NCBI GenBank assembly: GCA_025267735.1
Contig: CM046298.1
Location: forward strand, 38,377,264 to 38,441,263
Source: Mactra quadrangularis
Taxonomy: Eukaryota; Mollusca; Bivalvia; Venerida; Mactridae
Direction of reading: 5' to 3'
DNA length: 64,000 bases
Notes under the pieces: model-generated
What the model saw: the letters and a program-made list of their open reading frames with translations, nothing else
Databases searched by the model: none
Told to the model about the DNA's origin: nothing
Made by a program: the position numbers and the translations under genes
Shown: positions 1 through 11,651 of the stretch, piece by piece
Numbering within the stretch: position 1 is the first letter of the stretch
How the letters are laid out: each line of letters starts with the position of its first letter

Positions 1-100
1 AAAAGTTCAAGTGCGGTTTAATGTTTGCTTCTACAAACATATACAACCGACTTAACTAATTTGTACGATAACATTGAAATCTCCTTCAGGCAGATGGTCA

Positions 101-255
101 CACCCCACAGTACCCATCTACACCTGGTTGGAGTGGAACAACTGTAGGTTAATATCTTGCTCGAGGAAGTAAATTAGCTATGCCCCTTGTTGGAACCCGG
201 GAACACTCGATCCCTTAGCGCGCGTCCTACGACTTGACCACAGTGTAGGGCACGA
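101..255 (-). repeat. tRNA-like SINE fragment
   Basis: Read on the minus strand this has a head-like stretch (ggtcaagtcgtaggacgcgc, then cccgggttcc). A short related piece (ccttagcgcgc-tcctac) recurs at 11371-11399. It is too decayed to assign to a family. Confidence 0.35.
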
Positions 256-1330
256 GTACGACCTTAGCTGCAAACATTTTGAAAATCAAGTTTTATTTTT
301 AAACTAAATAACTAATCGAGACGATCAAGAACGTGTATTTCATCACAAGCGTATATTTCATTTTACTGTCTATAGATGCTTCATAACAATTAAAAGAATC
401 TGGACAATCTTTTTTTAATTTCAGTTTTGGGGTTTATCAGACTAAAACATTTAACTGGCCACGTTAAGTACATCCACTCTGACACAGGTCTCAAGTTCGA
501 ACAGCAAAAAAATATTATAACATACTATATTAATAACCTTGTAACTGGACTTAAAATATTACACCATGAAAATCGATTGTCCAGACCGGGATCGAGCCTA
601 CGACTGTTCTGGTCGTAAGCTGACACTAGATGGTTGCCCATACACCATTACTTAAAGGCAAAAAAGTACAATTATTCTCTACATGGGTGCAAGATGAACA
701 TTTTGAAAAACCTGAAAACTGTAATTTGAAACCATTTTTCTTCATAATTTAATAGCAATACATTGTCTAATTTGTTGTGGAAAAACCTGAACTTCAGGCA
801 TATGCCTGAAAACTTGCACCCATGTCTCTACTGGATACATCTTTTCCCTACCTGAACTCATCCTTGAATACATAAGGTTTGAATGTCTGTGGGACAATCT
901 AAGGGTGTAAAGGGTAGGTTAATCCACTTTCTTTGTTAACCTTTTAACCACATTACGCTACGTCCATATTTTTTAGGACCAACAAAGCTCCTAAAATTCA
1001 TTCGACCAATTTTGTTCTGTTTGATAAAAAAACATTTACGAAAACGCAATATACATATTTCATTGAAAAAGTACAGAATTAAAACGGTCGTATTATTTGC
1101 AATTTCTGTTCAAATTTGTACTTAGTTTTGTGCACATCTTATAAAGGTTCTGAATTCTGAGTACCTTTGTTCCAAAAAAACCAAGATAGATCTGGAACTC
1201 TAACGATCAAATGTTGTGGGTTTTTTTTCTCTGAGAGAACTTTACATGTATATCAAAACTCAACACAGAAAATAATATAGTTAGTTGTAAGTGTTGTACT
1301 TAAACAATGTTTTTATGTGTGCATATATAT

Positions 1331-1906
1331 ATACTTAACGAAACTTCTAAGTACTCCGATTTCAGTATTGTAGGAAGTATTTGTTTAAACATTAAGGTCT
1401 GATCGATAATGGAAATGTGTTTTGGACCATACAGACCTTTGCTTTCATGGTTTCCATGCTACTTTATCAATGCAAAACCATTTTTGTCGCGCATGCGTTG
1501 ATAATGGAAGATTTTCTGATTGTTTTGATTGAACAGAACATAAGCAATTAGAGGTCTCATTCTGCAGGTGACGCACCATCTGGCAAAAGACCTATGTCAA
1601 TTTCTCGTTCTTGAAGCGACATTCGAGCAATTTCTTGATTTTTAGTTGTGCATATCAACACACTAATGATTTTCACTAAAACTGGCAACTTGCAATTTTT
1701 CCACGATAAGCACGTGCGCATTTCCGCTTTTCTGCACATGCACGACAAAACCAATTTTGCATCAATTAAGAAGCAAGAAAACCATGCAAGCAGACGACAG
1801 TATAGTTTTGTCCACATATCCATTAAAAGTCGGACATAAATGTTGAAAAATGAAAATTTCTGACAACATTGAAATCGGTGTACTCAGTAGAAGTTTCGTT
1901 AAGTAT
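1331..1906. mobile_element. MITE with 19-bp terminal inverted repeats
   Basis: ATACTTAACGAAACTTCTA at 1331-1349 is exactly inverted at 1888-1906, and looser inverted matching continues inward (ccgatttca / tgaaatcgg). The ends abut TA-rich sequence. Short opposing ORFs inside are by-products of the palindromic layout. It is non-autonomous. Confidence 0.75.
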
Positions 1907-2094
1907 ACATGTATATATTTTAAATACGTCATTTACAAATAAAATGACATATACACATACTGCGGTGTTTGTTTCTTATTTTGCAAATGTAACCAGGACC
2001 TTTATCTGAGAGTATTATTGTTGTATATATATGTATAGTGTTGAAGATTGTGTGGTGGAGCAAATAATATATCATTATAATGACAATCCGAGTA

Positions 2095-2990
2095 TGAGGT
2101 TCCACTCAAAATCTTCACAGTCACTGTGGTTACTACTCTTTATTGTGATGTTAGAACGACAATCATGGTAGGCGATTTCACACACAGCTCCAAACCCCTT
2201 ATAGCAGAACATCACACGTTGACCAGTACTTCAATCATTGTCTTCACATTTATCACATAACGCTAGTAGGCCTAGTACCTTGTGACATTTTTTTACACTT
2301 ATTTTATGCTTTTTGATGTCATATAACATACTTCAGGTAACTGATGTAAATGTAATTAATTAATCTTGTTGTTTTCCCAAATTATCAAATAAACTATTTA
2401 TTTTTAACTTAATCGAATACAAAAATTAACTTTAAGAAGAATAAATTATACATAGAATACATTGAAATGTAAAAGAGAAAATGAAAACTAGTTACCAGTA
2501 CATGTAAAAGTATGTCTCTCTGAATGAGTGGTTACTAATTCAATAAAAGAGAAATAACCACTGTGCAGAGTTTATCAGTCCACCACAGCAGTGATTTCCC
2601 TCTATTGTGACGAAAGAAAAATAATCCTGGTAGGTTAAACAAAATCCCCACTGCGGTTATTTCCCTTCAGTGTAATGTAAGAACGACAACCCAATGGGAG
2701 ATTTCACTCGAAATCCTCAAACCAGTTACTACCCTTTGAATGTTTGTTAGAACGACAACCTGATACTTGAGGGTGATTCCACAAAACCCCATTCACGTAC
2801 CAAGAGATTATCTCGATTCTCGAGAAACTTGATAACCTTTGAGTACTAGAATGCTAAAACCCTGGCAATTGTTACTTCCCCTCGTTGTGACATAAGAACG
2901 ACAATCGTGGTAGGTCTCACAAAAAATCCTCACAATGTTCAGATAATTCCATTTATCGTGATGTAATAACGACAACCCTGACAGAAGTTT
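2095..2990. repeat. Diverged tandem repeat, about 65-95 bp units
   Basis: A motif of the form attgtgatgt-agaacgacaat-c-tggtagg followed by tttcac-caaaatcctcaca recurs around 2100-2190, 2560-2640, 2641-2765, 2866-2930 and 2931-2985. Copies are strongly diverged, with gaps between them. Confidence 0.6.
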
Positions 2991-4514
2991 TAACTTCCTT
3001 AGCATTACTTTCCTCAGTTTTAAATAACCACCGCTAACACAAATGAATCCAGTCGTTTTGGAGCATTTTTATTTTACATTTTCAGTGAATTTAGTTTTCT
3101 TTTAATCCAAAAAATGCCCATTACATAGTAAATTGTGCGGCGTTTATATGGATCAATGACCATAAAAAATGTACATATATACATAGTGTAGAAAAGTGTG
3201 GCACACATATATATAATGTTTGTGTTTCAATGTATGAATCTCACAAAATTTTCCTCTATGTTAATATTTACGTTGGGTGCCAAGTGTATATAACCAAGAA
3301 CAAAAATAACAGTATATATATATGTATATATAGCTGTGTCTCTGATCAGAGATTCTATATAAAATCCCTGCTCTGATATAATTAAGGATCCTAATAGGAT
3401 ATATGATATTACCCAGAGTAAAAGACCTGTTAATTGACGAAGACATTGATGTTTCCCGGAGTATGAATTAGTTTTTATCTTACCATTTTCAAAATTATGA
3501 GCGAAACATCCCTTTCCTTTTCATTTGGATGTGTATTGAAAAGCAGTCCTCGTTTTGGGAAGCAGACGATATTTCTGTTTAAGGGGAGGTCACTGTGTAT
3601 TTTTCTAAATGGAAGTTATTTTTTACCGGGAGGTTCCGTATTTACCTTGGTTTTAGCGCAAACTTTATTTTTCTATACCATAATGCAACAGAATTTATTT
3701 ACATTTCGGTGAGTAGGAAATAAATTTATTTTACGGTTTATAGAGCCGATTTTCTTTTTAGTTCAATTTTGACATTTGCTCTATAAAAAGTCTTACCCTA
3801 CTTCATGTTTGCATATGCGATCATACGAATTACAATGTGCTGCAACTCCAAAATAACCCGTAAAAATTCCGCGGAAAGACAATGGACTGGATAATGGGTG
3901 GGGTATTGACAATACTAATGCCGGTTTAAAAACAATCATGTCAGCGAACCCCTTCGATTTTAATCGGTAGTGGAAGTCTGAATTTCAGTATTTATTGTTT
4001 CTCTTGGTTGTCAATGATTCCAAAAAGCAAGTCAAGACAAGGTATATGATATGGCTAAATCTTAAGTTAGGCACTGGCCTGACTGGGCCAATTTAAAGGC
4101 CATAACAATAATAACTCCAGCCTCAGAGTCTTGAGTTACGAGAGTGCTGTCACTCTAGATAACCTGTTGTATCGGTTGCCTCCCCTGATTTGTGACATTC
4201 GTCAGCGGATTAGCCGCGGACAACCGAATGACAAGGTATGCTTCCTGTCTCTTCTGGTTCGGTTCTGTTGTTGATATTCTGTGAGTTTTTTATGTACTTA
4301 AGTTTATCAGCCTACATCGGGCTAAATATACATAGTTAAACTGTGAAATATTGTTTCTTCTAATTTTCATCAATGGCCACGAGGATAATTCGGTGTGCGG
4401 GTATATGGCCACCGGGGAGTGGAAATGGCCATTTGATGCCAGCTCCAAAGTGTAAAGACGGGAAGAGTGTGGTGATCGTAGTTGACTATATAGTCACTTC
4501 CAACAGCCTTGCTG

Positions 4515-4600
4515 TTGGGTAAACCCTTAAGCGACGCGGTTGAGTGTCTCACCTACCACCCGGGAGAACCAGGTTCGATTCCCAGTCAGGGCGTATGGTT
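4515..4600 (+). repeat. tRNA-derived SINE head
   Basis: A perfect pol III B box GGTTCGATTCC is at 4572-4582, with a tRNA-like stretch before it (gcgacgcggttgagtgtctc). There is no clear tail or target duplication. It is not a functional tRNA. Confidence 0.45.
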
Positions 4601-4645
4601 TTTATTCCCCCAATTTACTTCAAACCTAAGGCTATGATATAGGGC

Positions 4646-4962
4646 TAGACACATTTTATTAGTCCTAAATATAAGACTCTACGTAACCTTTTTATCATTT
4701 GGATTTTTTCTGTTACGTAGGGTCTTAACTGATTGCTTCAAAAACGCATCTATATATAGCAAAAATGTTACAATACAATACAATACAATACAAACTTTAC
4801 TTATTGTTGGACATTTTGTAACAAGATTCATATTTAACATTAGCTATGAATAGCTATTCATACCTACATGTTAGTGTACAGACATCGATTCAGGTCTGAA
4901 CATTCCACTTGTTTAAATTTAAAGTCTTATATTAGGGACTAACATTTTATCTGACTTATTGT
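4646..4962. mobile_element. MITE-like element with internal hairpin and LINE-type pentamer
   Basis: TTAGTCCTAAATATAAGACT (about 4659-4678) is inverted as AGTCTTATATTAGGGACTAA at about 4923. A second hairpin lies at 4672-4687 / 4712-4727 (15 of 16 paired). An AATAC pentamer run at 4771-4790 looks like a reversed non-LTR retrotransposon tail inserted inside. Confidence 0.45.
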
Positions 4963-5235
4963 TGTATTTATTCTGTCATATTTGGTTCCTTTGCCATTAA
5001 GATTAGAAATACGAAGATACGACAAACTGTCAGTGTTTTCTCCAGGATCAAAAATTAGGGGGTCACAAATGACCCCCATCTTCAGAAATAGGGGGTCAAA
5101 TGGGAATTTAAGGGGTCAACATTAAAATTACACACTTGTGCTTAGATGTTGGGAGATGCTGTAGCTAGCCAGTACACAGATCTGATCACACACACAGCAG
5201 CTTGTCCTTTACTTGACAGAATAGTTTCTGTTTGT

Positions 5236-5662
5236 TTAGCCATGTTGCGTCGTATTGACTGAGCTTCCAAAGCAGCCTTGTGTTGAGATGAGGAGATATG
5301 TCTCAACAAGGTGGAATGGCGAAAATTTGTACAACCATGCGTAGATGGATGCCTTATTCTCAGATGAACAAATTGAGCAAGTCATTTTATCGTTATCAAA
5401 GTTCAACCAAGGGTTTTCCTTCAACCAATTCTGACGGAACGCTCTTTAAACGGGATTTTTTCTCGGACTTTTCGTCGTTAGATTTGTTCGATTTTGCTGC
5501 GGCCGTAGGCGAAATTTCAGCGGATCTAACGCCCGTAGACGACGTGGATGGTTTTTGATCATCGTCAGGTGATATAGGTCTATCATCTGTCTCAGATGTT
5601 TGCGTAAAAAACGCTGTTAATCGACGCTGTTTTGGTGCAGACATCGCGGAAAATGACAACAT
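5236..5662 (-). pseudogene. Frameshifted N-terminus of a hAT/ZMYM-like transposase reading frame
   Basis: On the minus strand 5662-5396 reads MSAPKQRRLTAFFTQ (from an internal Met) followed by an acidic/Ser/Lys-rich stretch. A second frame then gives RAFRQNWLKENPWLNFDNDK and MTCSICSS (about 5447-5330). That layout, an aromatic segment with FPWL-like spacing ahead of a C-x-x-C pair, is what precedes the TTF/BED-type finger in hAT and ZMYM/KIAA1586-like proteins. The frames are joined by a frameshift near 5434-5447. No DDE/RNase H core is present. Identification is by pattern only; the spacer looks degraded after ENKASIY. Confidence 0.4.
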
Positions 5663-6638
5663 GTAATCAGAATCATTTAGGCACTTAAATACGTGATTAC
5701 ATAGAGTCTGACAAGCGCCTGTATGACGCGATTTAAATTGGGCAAGTATAATCCGCTGACGAATGTGCAGATCTGACGGACGTGACTATAATTTGACGAC
5801 GATTTTTGACTGCGTCACAAAATACGCACTGGCCGTGTTATAGCGCGTCAGAGCCGAAAAAAGTGCATCAAAAACGCAAAAACGCGCTCTGGAGAAAACA
5901 CTGAACTGTGGATTTGTTGTGCCTTCGTTTTTTATAGTCTCTGCGGCAAAGAAACGAAATTTCGACATGGCGTATATCAGCCATCATATCTAAGAGAAGT
6001 CCAAGACCTGCAACTACTCCTCTTGTTTATCATTATACTTCACAAATCTAGATACCAGCTATTTGCAGAAACCATTTTATCTGTCACTCTGAGTTGGACT
6101 CATTTTCAACAAGATTTTGTCATTCTGGAAAATTGATACCAAGAGATTAAATAAGACATCTTTTACTCAGAAAATGCTTCATAGCATCATTGTCTAAAGT
6201 TTCTGAAAGTTTGTAAATAGTCATTTGTCGGAAACAGAGTAATGCTCAAAGTAAATGAAGTCTACATCAAAATATTTTCATGTAGAATCCTCCTAAGTCT
6301 TAAACTGATAGACAAGTAGTATAACATGGAAGACAAGTACTGTAGTAGTATAATATAGAACCAGTACTGCTATGTATCTCCAGAGAAAATCTTAAAGTTC
6401 AAAAGAGGCCACCAAGGCGTATGTCCAGGGTATGACAGGGTTGGACAGTTTTTGCCGCTGGCGGAAAAAAACACGGTAAAAAACAGGAAAAACCCAGTGA
6501 GGAAAAAATAGGTGGCAAAAACTGGAAAAAACAGGCAAAAACTAAATTTCTCTAATTTAAAAAGAAATATTCATAGATTTGTATTTTAAACTGATTGGAA
6601 ATGCTTATTACTTTAATATTGAAAGTACAATTATAATA

Positions 6639-9600
6639 CAGGGCTTGAATTAGACCTGAGACCTCGACCTCGGGTTTTGACGCACGAAAATTCCAAAATA
6701 CCCCTTTTTGACCCTCATTCAAAATCACCTGTGCGTCAATTTGACCCGCATATATTTTGCCTTCAAGAGTCATAGTTGAATCATTGAGCATATGTTACGT
6801 CCGCCTATGTGATGTAATCGACCAATCAGCGATGCGCGCTACGCGGGAGTTGCAGTTAGTATACACGCTTCAAAAGCCGATAATTAGTAACTCCTTTGTT
6901 TACCAATGGTCCCTGTGTATATTGTCGCCAATGAAGACCAATCAACGTCCGCTAAAAAAATCAATAATGCTACATGTCGGCCCGATAGGATTGTTTACGT
7001 AATCAAACGGTTGCAATTAAACAAACACGTGACAAACTGCGAAATAGCATTGATTAAAGTAGATAGGGCTTTTTGGATGCTTGCCGTTAAATTGATTATT
7101 GTATTTAATTATGAGCATGTTTAAATAGACATAATTATCAGTTTGCAAATGTTTTTTTTAAGACAATTAAAGTTGACAACAATAATCTCTGATCAAATGA
7201 TAATAATAATCATTTAACACGTCAAAATAATCGTAAAACAAATTATTTTATCACCATTTTACAACGAATAAAGTTTTTTATTTTGTACTGTCATACATTT
7301 TCGCGACCGATGCTATCGCCAATAAAGTGAAACATCGTTAAAATTACGTTAGTTATTTAATAATGTTGTTATTTCTAATGTTAGATCTTCTTAATTTAGC
7401 AATAAGTAAGGGGAAAATTCCCTCATTTTTTCGATTTCAATAATAAACATCGGTTGAATTTGTGAAAATTAAAAAATATTCGTCATGTAATCTATCAGCT
7501 AAAATCGTGTATTAGACTCTAAAAAACAATAAAAAAACACCAATTGCTAATGAAAAGTATTATTTATGAAAAGGTTTGATATCTAAAGCAGAACCTATTT
7601 TTTAAGAAAATATTTAAACAAAGAAGGGTAGAAATTAAGGACATTGATAACATAATTTCCAAAATAGCCTTTAATGCATTTTAATCTCTGATGAACATAA
7701 ACCAGTAAGCAAACATGCTAAACCAGAAAAGCTGTTCAAGTGAAATGAAAAATAGATATTTTCTGTTTACAATTTGATACAAATCACTATATTCTGTGAA
7801 TTTTGTGTAAAACATTTAACACATATTTTAACTCATTAACCAAACATTCCAGGAGCAGGGACCAGGAAATTCGCCGAAGTCAATCGGTCCAAAGCCGTCC
7901 GAGTACCGGATACGGGTTTTAACGTGTACCGTACGGACCCGACCGTTTACTGTACTTTATTCACGACCATGTTAGTACATGTACTTATCTTTTGCTCCCT
8001 TTTATTAGGAATGCATACGATACATTGGCATTGTTTGTTTAAATTTTTACAAAACTTAACTTCTATCTAGCATAAAAACGTGTTTTCCGAAATTACTCCC
8101 CGCAATCGTCGTTCAGTTCAATAAACAGAACTTGAAAAAGGCTGTTTCATCTAGTTCTAATGTTGTTGGAAAACTCCGTCATAATGTGGGGGAATTATTT
8201 TAACTGCGCATGCGCAAAAAACGGGTCCAAAGTAAATGTCTCTCATTTAAGCATCGTTTGCAAACGTAAAATAATGATAAGCTTTTTTAATTACACACGT
8301 AGATTAAAACGTTTCTCAAACGAAGTGACGATTTAGCGTGGGTCTCGAAAATGTATGACATCTCATCACAATGGTTCAAGCGGTTTCGTTTAACACAAAA
8401 GATTATCAAATCGTGCATAGTACACCTATTTATAGATAAATTAATGACAAAACTGTTCGTTTTGAAAATTATTTTCGTTGAATTTGGAATTTAGACCAGT
8501 TCATTGTTATTGTTATGATGTCTATAAATAGTAACAAGGAGATGATAAAAACTACAGGTAACCGTTTGCTGGTTGGCAAGAAATGATAGCGAGTAAATAC
8601 AATGAAAACACTGTAAATATAAAATAGCAATTACTAAGTCATTTGTAATCAAACAATTAAGTATTTTATATCACTAGAAAGGTCTTGAAATTCATATTTT
8701 GAATATTTAAAAATTATTTGTCAAAAAAGAATTGTTTTTTATAAGCGAGTGTTTAAACCTAGTGCTTCAAACCGGCAAGAAGATAGACAAATGATAGTTC
8801 AAATGACAGGTTTAAATCACCTCGTATATTTTTTTTTAATCAAAATTTTGGCAATTTTTTAAAAATATGAATTTCAAAAGCTTTCTATTAATATAAATAT
8901 CATAAAAATCGGCCAACAATAAAAAAGTTATCTTGATTTAAAAATTCTGCTGCTATCAAATGTATGTAAACTTTGGTTTCTTTCTGCCAAACAGTAAATC
9001 AGCCAAAATAAAGGTAGCATGTGCTTGTGACGTCATCCGTAAACTGGTCCTTTATCATTTGTTCATCAAAGAAGAGAGAAGTGAGGTTGAATTTTGATCA
9101 TCAACAACTGTACCTTCGATTTATAAGAATTTGCGTAGATACATGTCCTAAGATAATTTCTTATTATGCACACCTCAATTTAAGACGTAAAAATAAATCA
9201 GAGGCATAGATCTAATTCCCTGAATAAATCAAGAATCAAGTCAAACAAATTAAAGATTAAACGAATACCTCAATCAGGAATTGACAACAAAAGCAATTAA
9301 ATTGTTTTCTTTAATTATTCATAAAACATTCTTTACAAAACATTATTGTTTTTAACAAGTTTACAGGTTTCAAACAGACCGATTGAAAAACGTAATCGGT
9401 TCGATGGACACTATTAAGTAAGAACATATTCTTCTGCTGTTCTTCAAATTAATCGAGTGCAAATCAAGCGTACCTTGCTGTGCTCGATCTTAAAAAAATA
9501 TCACTGCGTCAACCCTCGATGATACATGTAACCATGGATACATATACAGGGTCCTTGATATAACCTATGGACAATTAAGCAGGATATTACTGCAATAAAC

Positions 9601-10155
9601 AAGTGGGTTTATTCAACTGATCGATGTATGATATCATTTTATCAATACGTTTTCTTGAAAATTATGAAAATTAAAGGTTTGAGGTCAAATTTTGCGAGTT
9701 TTTCCCGGACCGATTTTTTTACGGATTTTGAAATCTCAATCGGTCCAAAATGAAAAAATCGGTCCGAAAACCGAAAAACCGGCGATTTCCTGGTCCCTGT
9801 TCCAGGAGTATGAATTAGTTTTGACTGCAAGTTAAATAAGTTAAATAAATAAATTACTATTTTGAGTTTTTGGGTTGGAAATCTGAGTCATTCTGTGAGT
9901 TTGTCAGCTTGACGACATGTAAAACAAAATTTAAGTTACAACAAAGGCATTGCCATACTGCATGTGATTTTATACATGGGTCTGTTTGCCAATATGACAG
10001 AAACTACAACGTAAATGTTGTTATATAAAATCTCGGGCAATCTATGAACGAAAACATGAAGTATAGTTTGACCCCTGAAAATTTGATTTTGACCCCTGAA
10101 AATTTTGACTGAAGGGTCATTGACCCTTGAGTCTGAAAGTCTAGTTCATGCCCTG
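6639..10155. mobile_element. hAT-like element (CAGGGC termini) inside the outer layer
   Basis: CAGGGCTTGAATTAGAC at 6639-6655 pairs with GTCTAGTTCATGCCCTG at 10139-10155 (15 of 17). No target duplication or transposase is seen; without its own insert it would be about 1.56 kb, so it is non-autonomous or decayed. Confidence 0.65.
7856..9799. mobile_element. DNA element with CAGGGACCAGG termini and 9-bp target duplication
   Basis: CAGGGACCAGGAAAT opens at 7856 and is inverted at 9785-9799; inverted similarity continues (TCGCCG / CGGCGA). TTCCAGGAG occurs at 7847-7855 and again at 9800-9808, a perfect direct duplication proving insertion into the element above. The interior (1944 bp) has no transposase. 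hAT (8 bp) or Mutator-type (9 bp) are both possible. Confidence 0.8.
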
Positions 10156-11486
10156 TTTCTCAGAATTAAAGGAAATATTTATAAAAAAGTTTGTTTATAA
10201 ATTCTCTAAAATATTAAGATTACTTTAGTTTTAAATATAGAGTTGACTGACACCTCCTTAAACAAAACATTGAGTCCCAGTGAGAGGGGTCTTAGATTCA
10301 GCCTAAAATTCACCCTCAAGCTTTATGATGGGCAAATTTTTAATTTTATTTATTTAAGATTGTATTCATATTCAGAAGCTAAGAATGAACCATTAAACAA
10401 AGAAAAATCTATATAGTATTTACCCAAGTGTGAGATACAAGCACAACATTGAGCAAAACAAAACCATTTTGGAGTCTTTTTTCCATTTTTGCCTTTTTTT
10501 CCCCAGTTATTGCCAGCTTTTACCAGTTTTTGCCACAGGCAAGGACAAAAATTCATTTTTGCCGGCAAAAACCCTACCCTGGTCCATGACATTCTCATGT
10601 GTCCAAACTTACAGTACTGCATCTCTCTCTGTAATTTCACTCAAAACTGAATGCACTAAATGGGGTGGTGCACGATAAACACTCACTATCACAAAGTAAC
10701 ATTATAATTAGGGACTTTTGACAGTTATCTTTCCCTGATAAAATCTGAAGCCATCCAATTGGTAAGTAGGTCCTTATAGTTGGAATCCTCAGATTTTATC
10801 ATTGAAGTCCAATGTAAGTATAACAAAATATTTCATCTAATATCTTTCTTGTTAATAAAGATATTAACAGAAGCGGTGAAATTTAGATAGTTCTTTACCC
10901 TAAAAATACTTAGCTTTAATTTCAAAGAAGTTAAATGATTTACAAAAAAGTTCTTTAAGATTAATTTTGGCAAATTGACATTGAAAAGTAAGGGTAAAAT
11001 CCGAGTAATCCAACTTATTGGACCTACCTATTTGAAGGGTATACAAGGGGAAATAACTGACTAAAGTCCCTTATTCTAATAGCAAAACCTCAATGCTTGA
11101 CTATCAAGAACCCATGCCAGGTTTGCTCTCAGAAATTAAGATAGAAACCGATTAATATGATGCAAAAAAAGAAATAGAACTGGGTGTGAAGCCTTGTAAT
11201 TTTGTTATATAATGATGACAGGGTGTTTTCCTTTTGTATTATAATATCACCTGTAGTGTGACAATGTACTTCACTTTTCTACAAGTCAGAGATAACACTG
11301 GTTCTAAAGTAATCGTATTAAAGTTAAAGTGTGGTTTAAGTGTGCATCCATATACATGTTCAGCTGACTCCTTAGCGCGCATCCTACCACTGTACCTCTT
11401 TTCATATGTATATTTCTGATATATTTAATATGTATCTTGAAACACTATTCTTCATATTTATTATCAATGTTAATTTCTGTCTTCAG

Positions 11487-11651
11487 ATTCAGGGCTGATC
11501 AGATGTACTAAAGTTGTATTCACCACACTCAAAGAGGAATCCACTTTCTCTTAGACGTTTGCACCATACTGGACAGGATACGCCTCCCAAATCCTAGAAT
11601 GCCCTCCCAGCCCCTCCCCAATCACATGGAGAGGGATCCTGGGATGCAAGG
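11487..11651 (+). CDS. LDB: LDB exon 1: 5' UTR and first 17 codons
   Basis: A pyrimidine-rich acceptor (ttctgtcttcag, ending 11486) opens this exon and a good donor (CAAGG|gtatgt, at 11652) closes it. The start ATG at 11599 has A at -3. It follows an in-frame stop at 11509-11511, so it is the first usable in-frame ATG. The peptide begins MPSQPLPNHMERDPGMQ, and the last two bases (GG) join the T at 34084 to make glycine. This gives a Met/Gly/Pro peptide that runs straight into the similar exon 2 sequence. The strong acceptor implies at least one further noncoding exon upstream, which I could not find. The assignment rests on frame, composition and splice sites, not on homology, because LDB N-termini are poorly conserved. 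Confidence 0.6.
11503..11511 (+). promoter_or_regulatory. Two-codon upstream ORF (ATG TAC TAA)
   Basis: Inside the proposed 5' UTR an ATG is followed by one codon and a stop, in the same frame as the main start 88 bases further on. Such minimal uORFs can lower translation of the main frame; any effect here is inferred. Confidence 0.4.

Larger units (their letters stand above)
6425..10582. mobile_element. Outer layer of nested DNA elements (TTTTTGCC-rich)
   Basis: CCAGGGTA at 6425 is inverted as TACCCTGG at 10575-10582. Both inner margins carry TTTTTGCCGG/GGCAAAAACTGG-like runs in opposite orientation (6450-6540 and 10480-10570). No clean target duplication is seen. Two further elements sit inside. 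A related TTTTGGCAGTTTTTG motif recurs at 52262-52335. Confidence 0.5.
1..11486. other. Region upstream of the supported LDB exons
   Basis: No intact gene is seen. It holds MITEs, tandem repeats, SINE pieces, a transposase fragment and nested DNA elements listed separately. The rest (for example 260-1330, 3000-4500 and 10600-11480) is A/T-rich with short microsatellite runs and nothing I can name. The upstream LDB first exon and promoter may be here or outside the window. Confidence 0.7.

Noticed and set aside
1557..1823. 88-codon minus ORF
   Set aside because: Lies inside a MITE and has no recognisable features.
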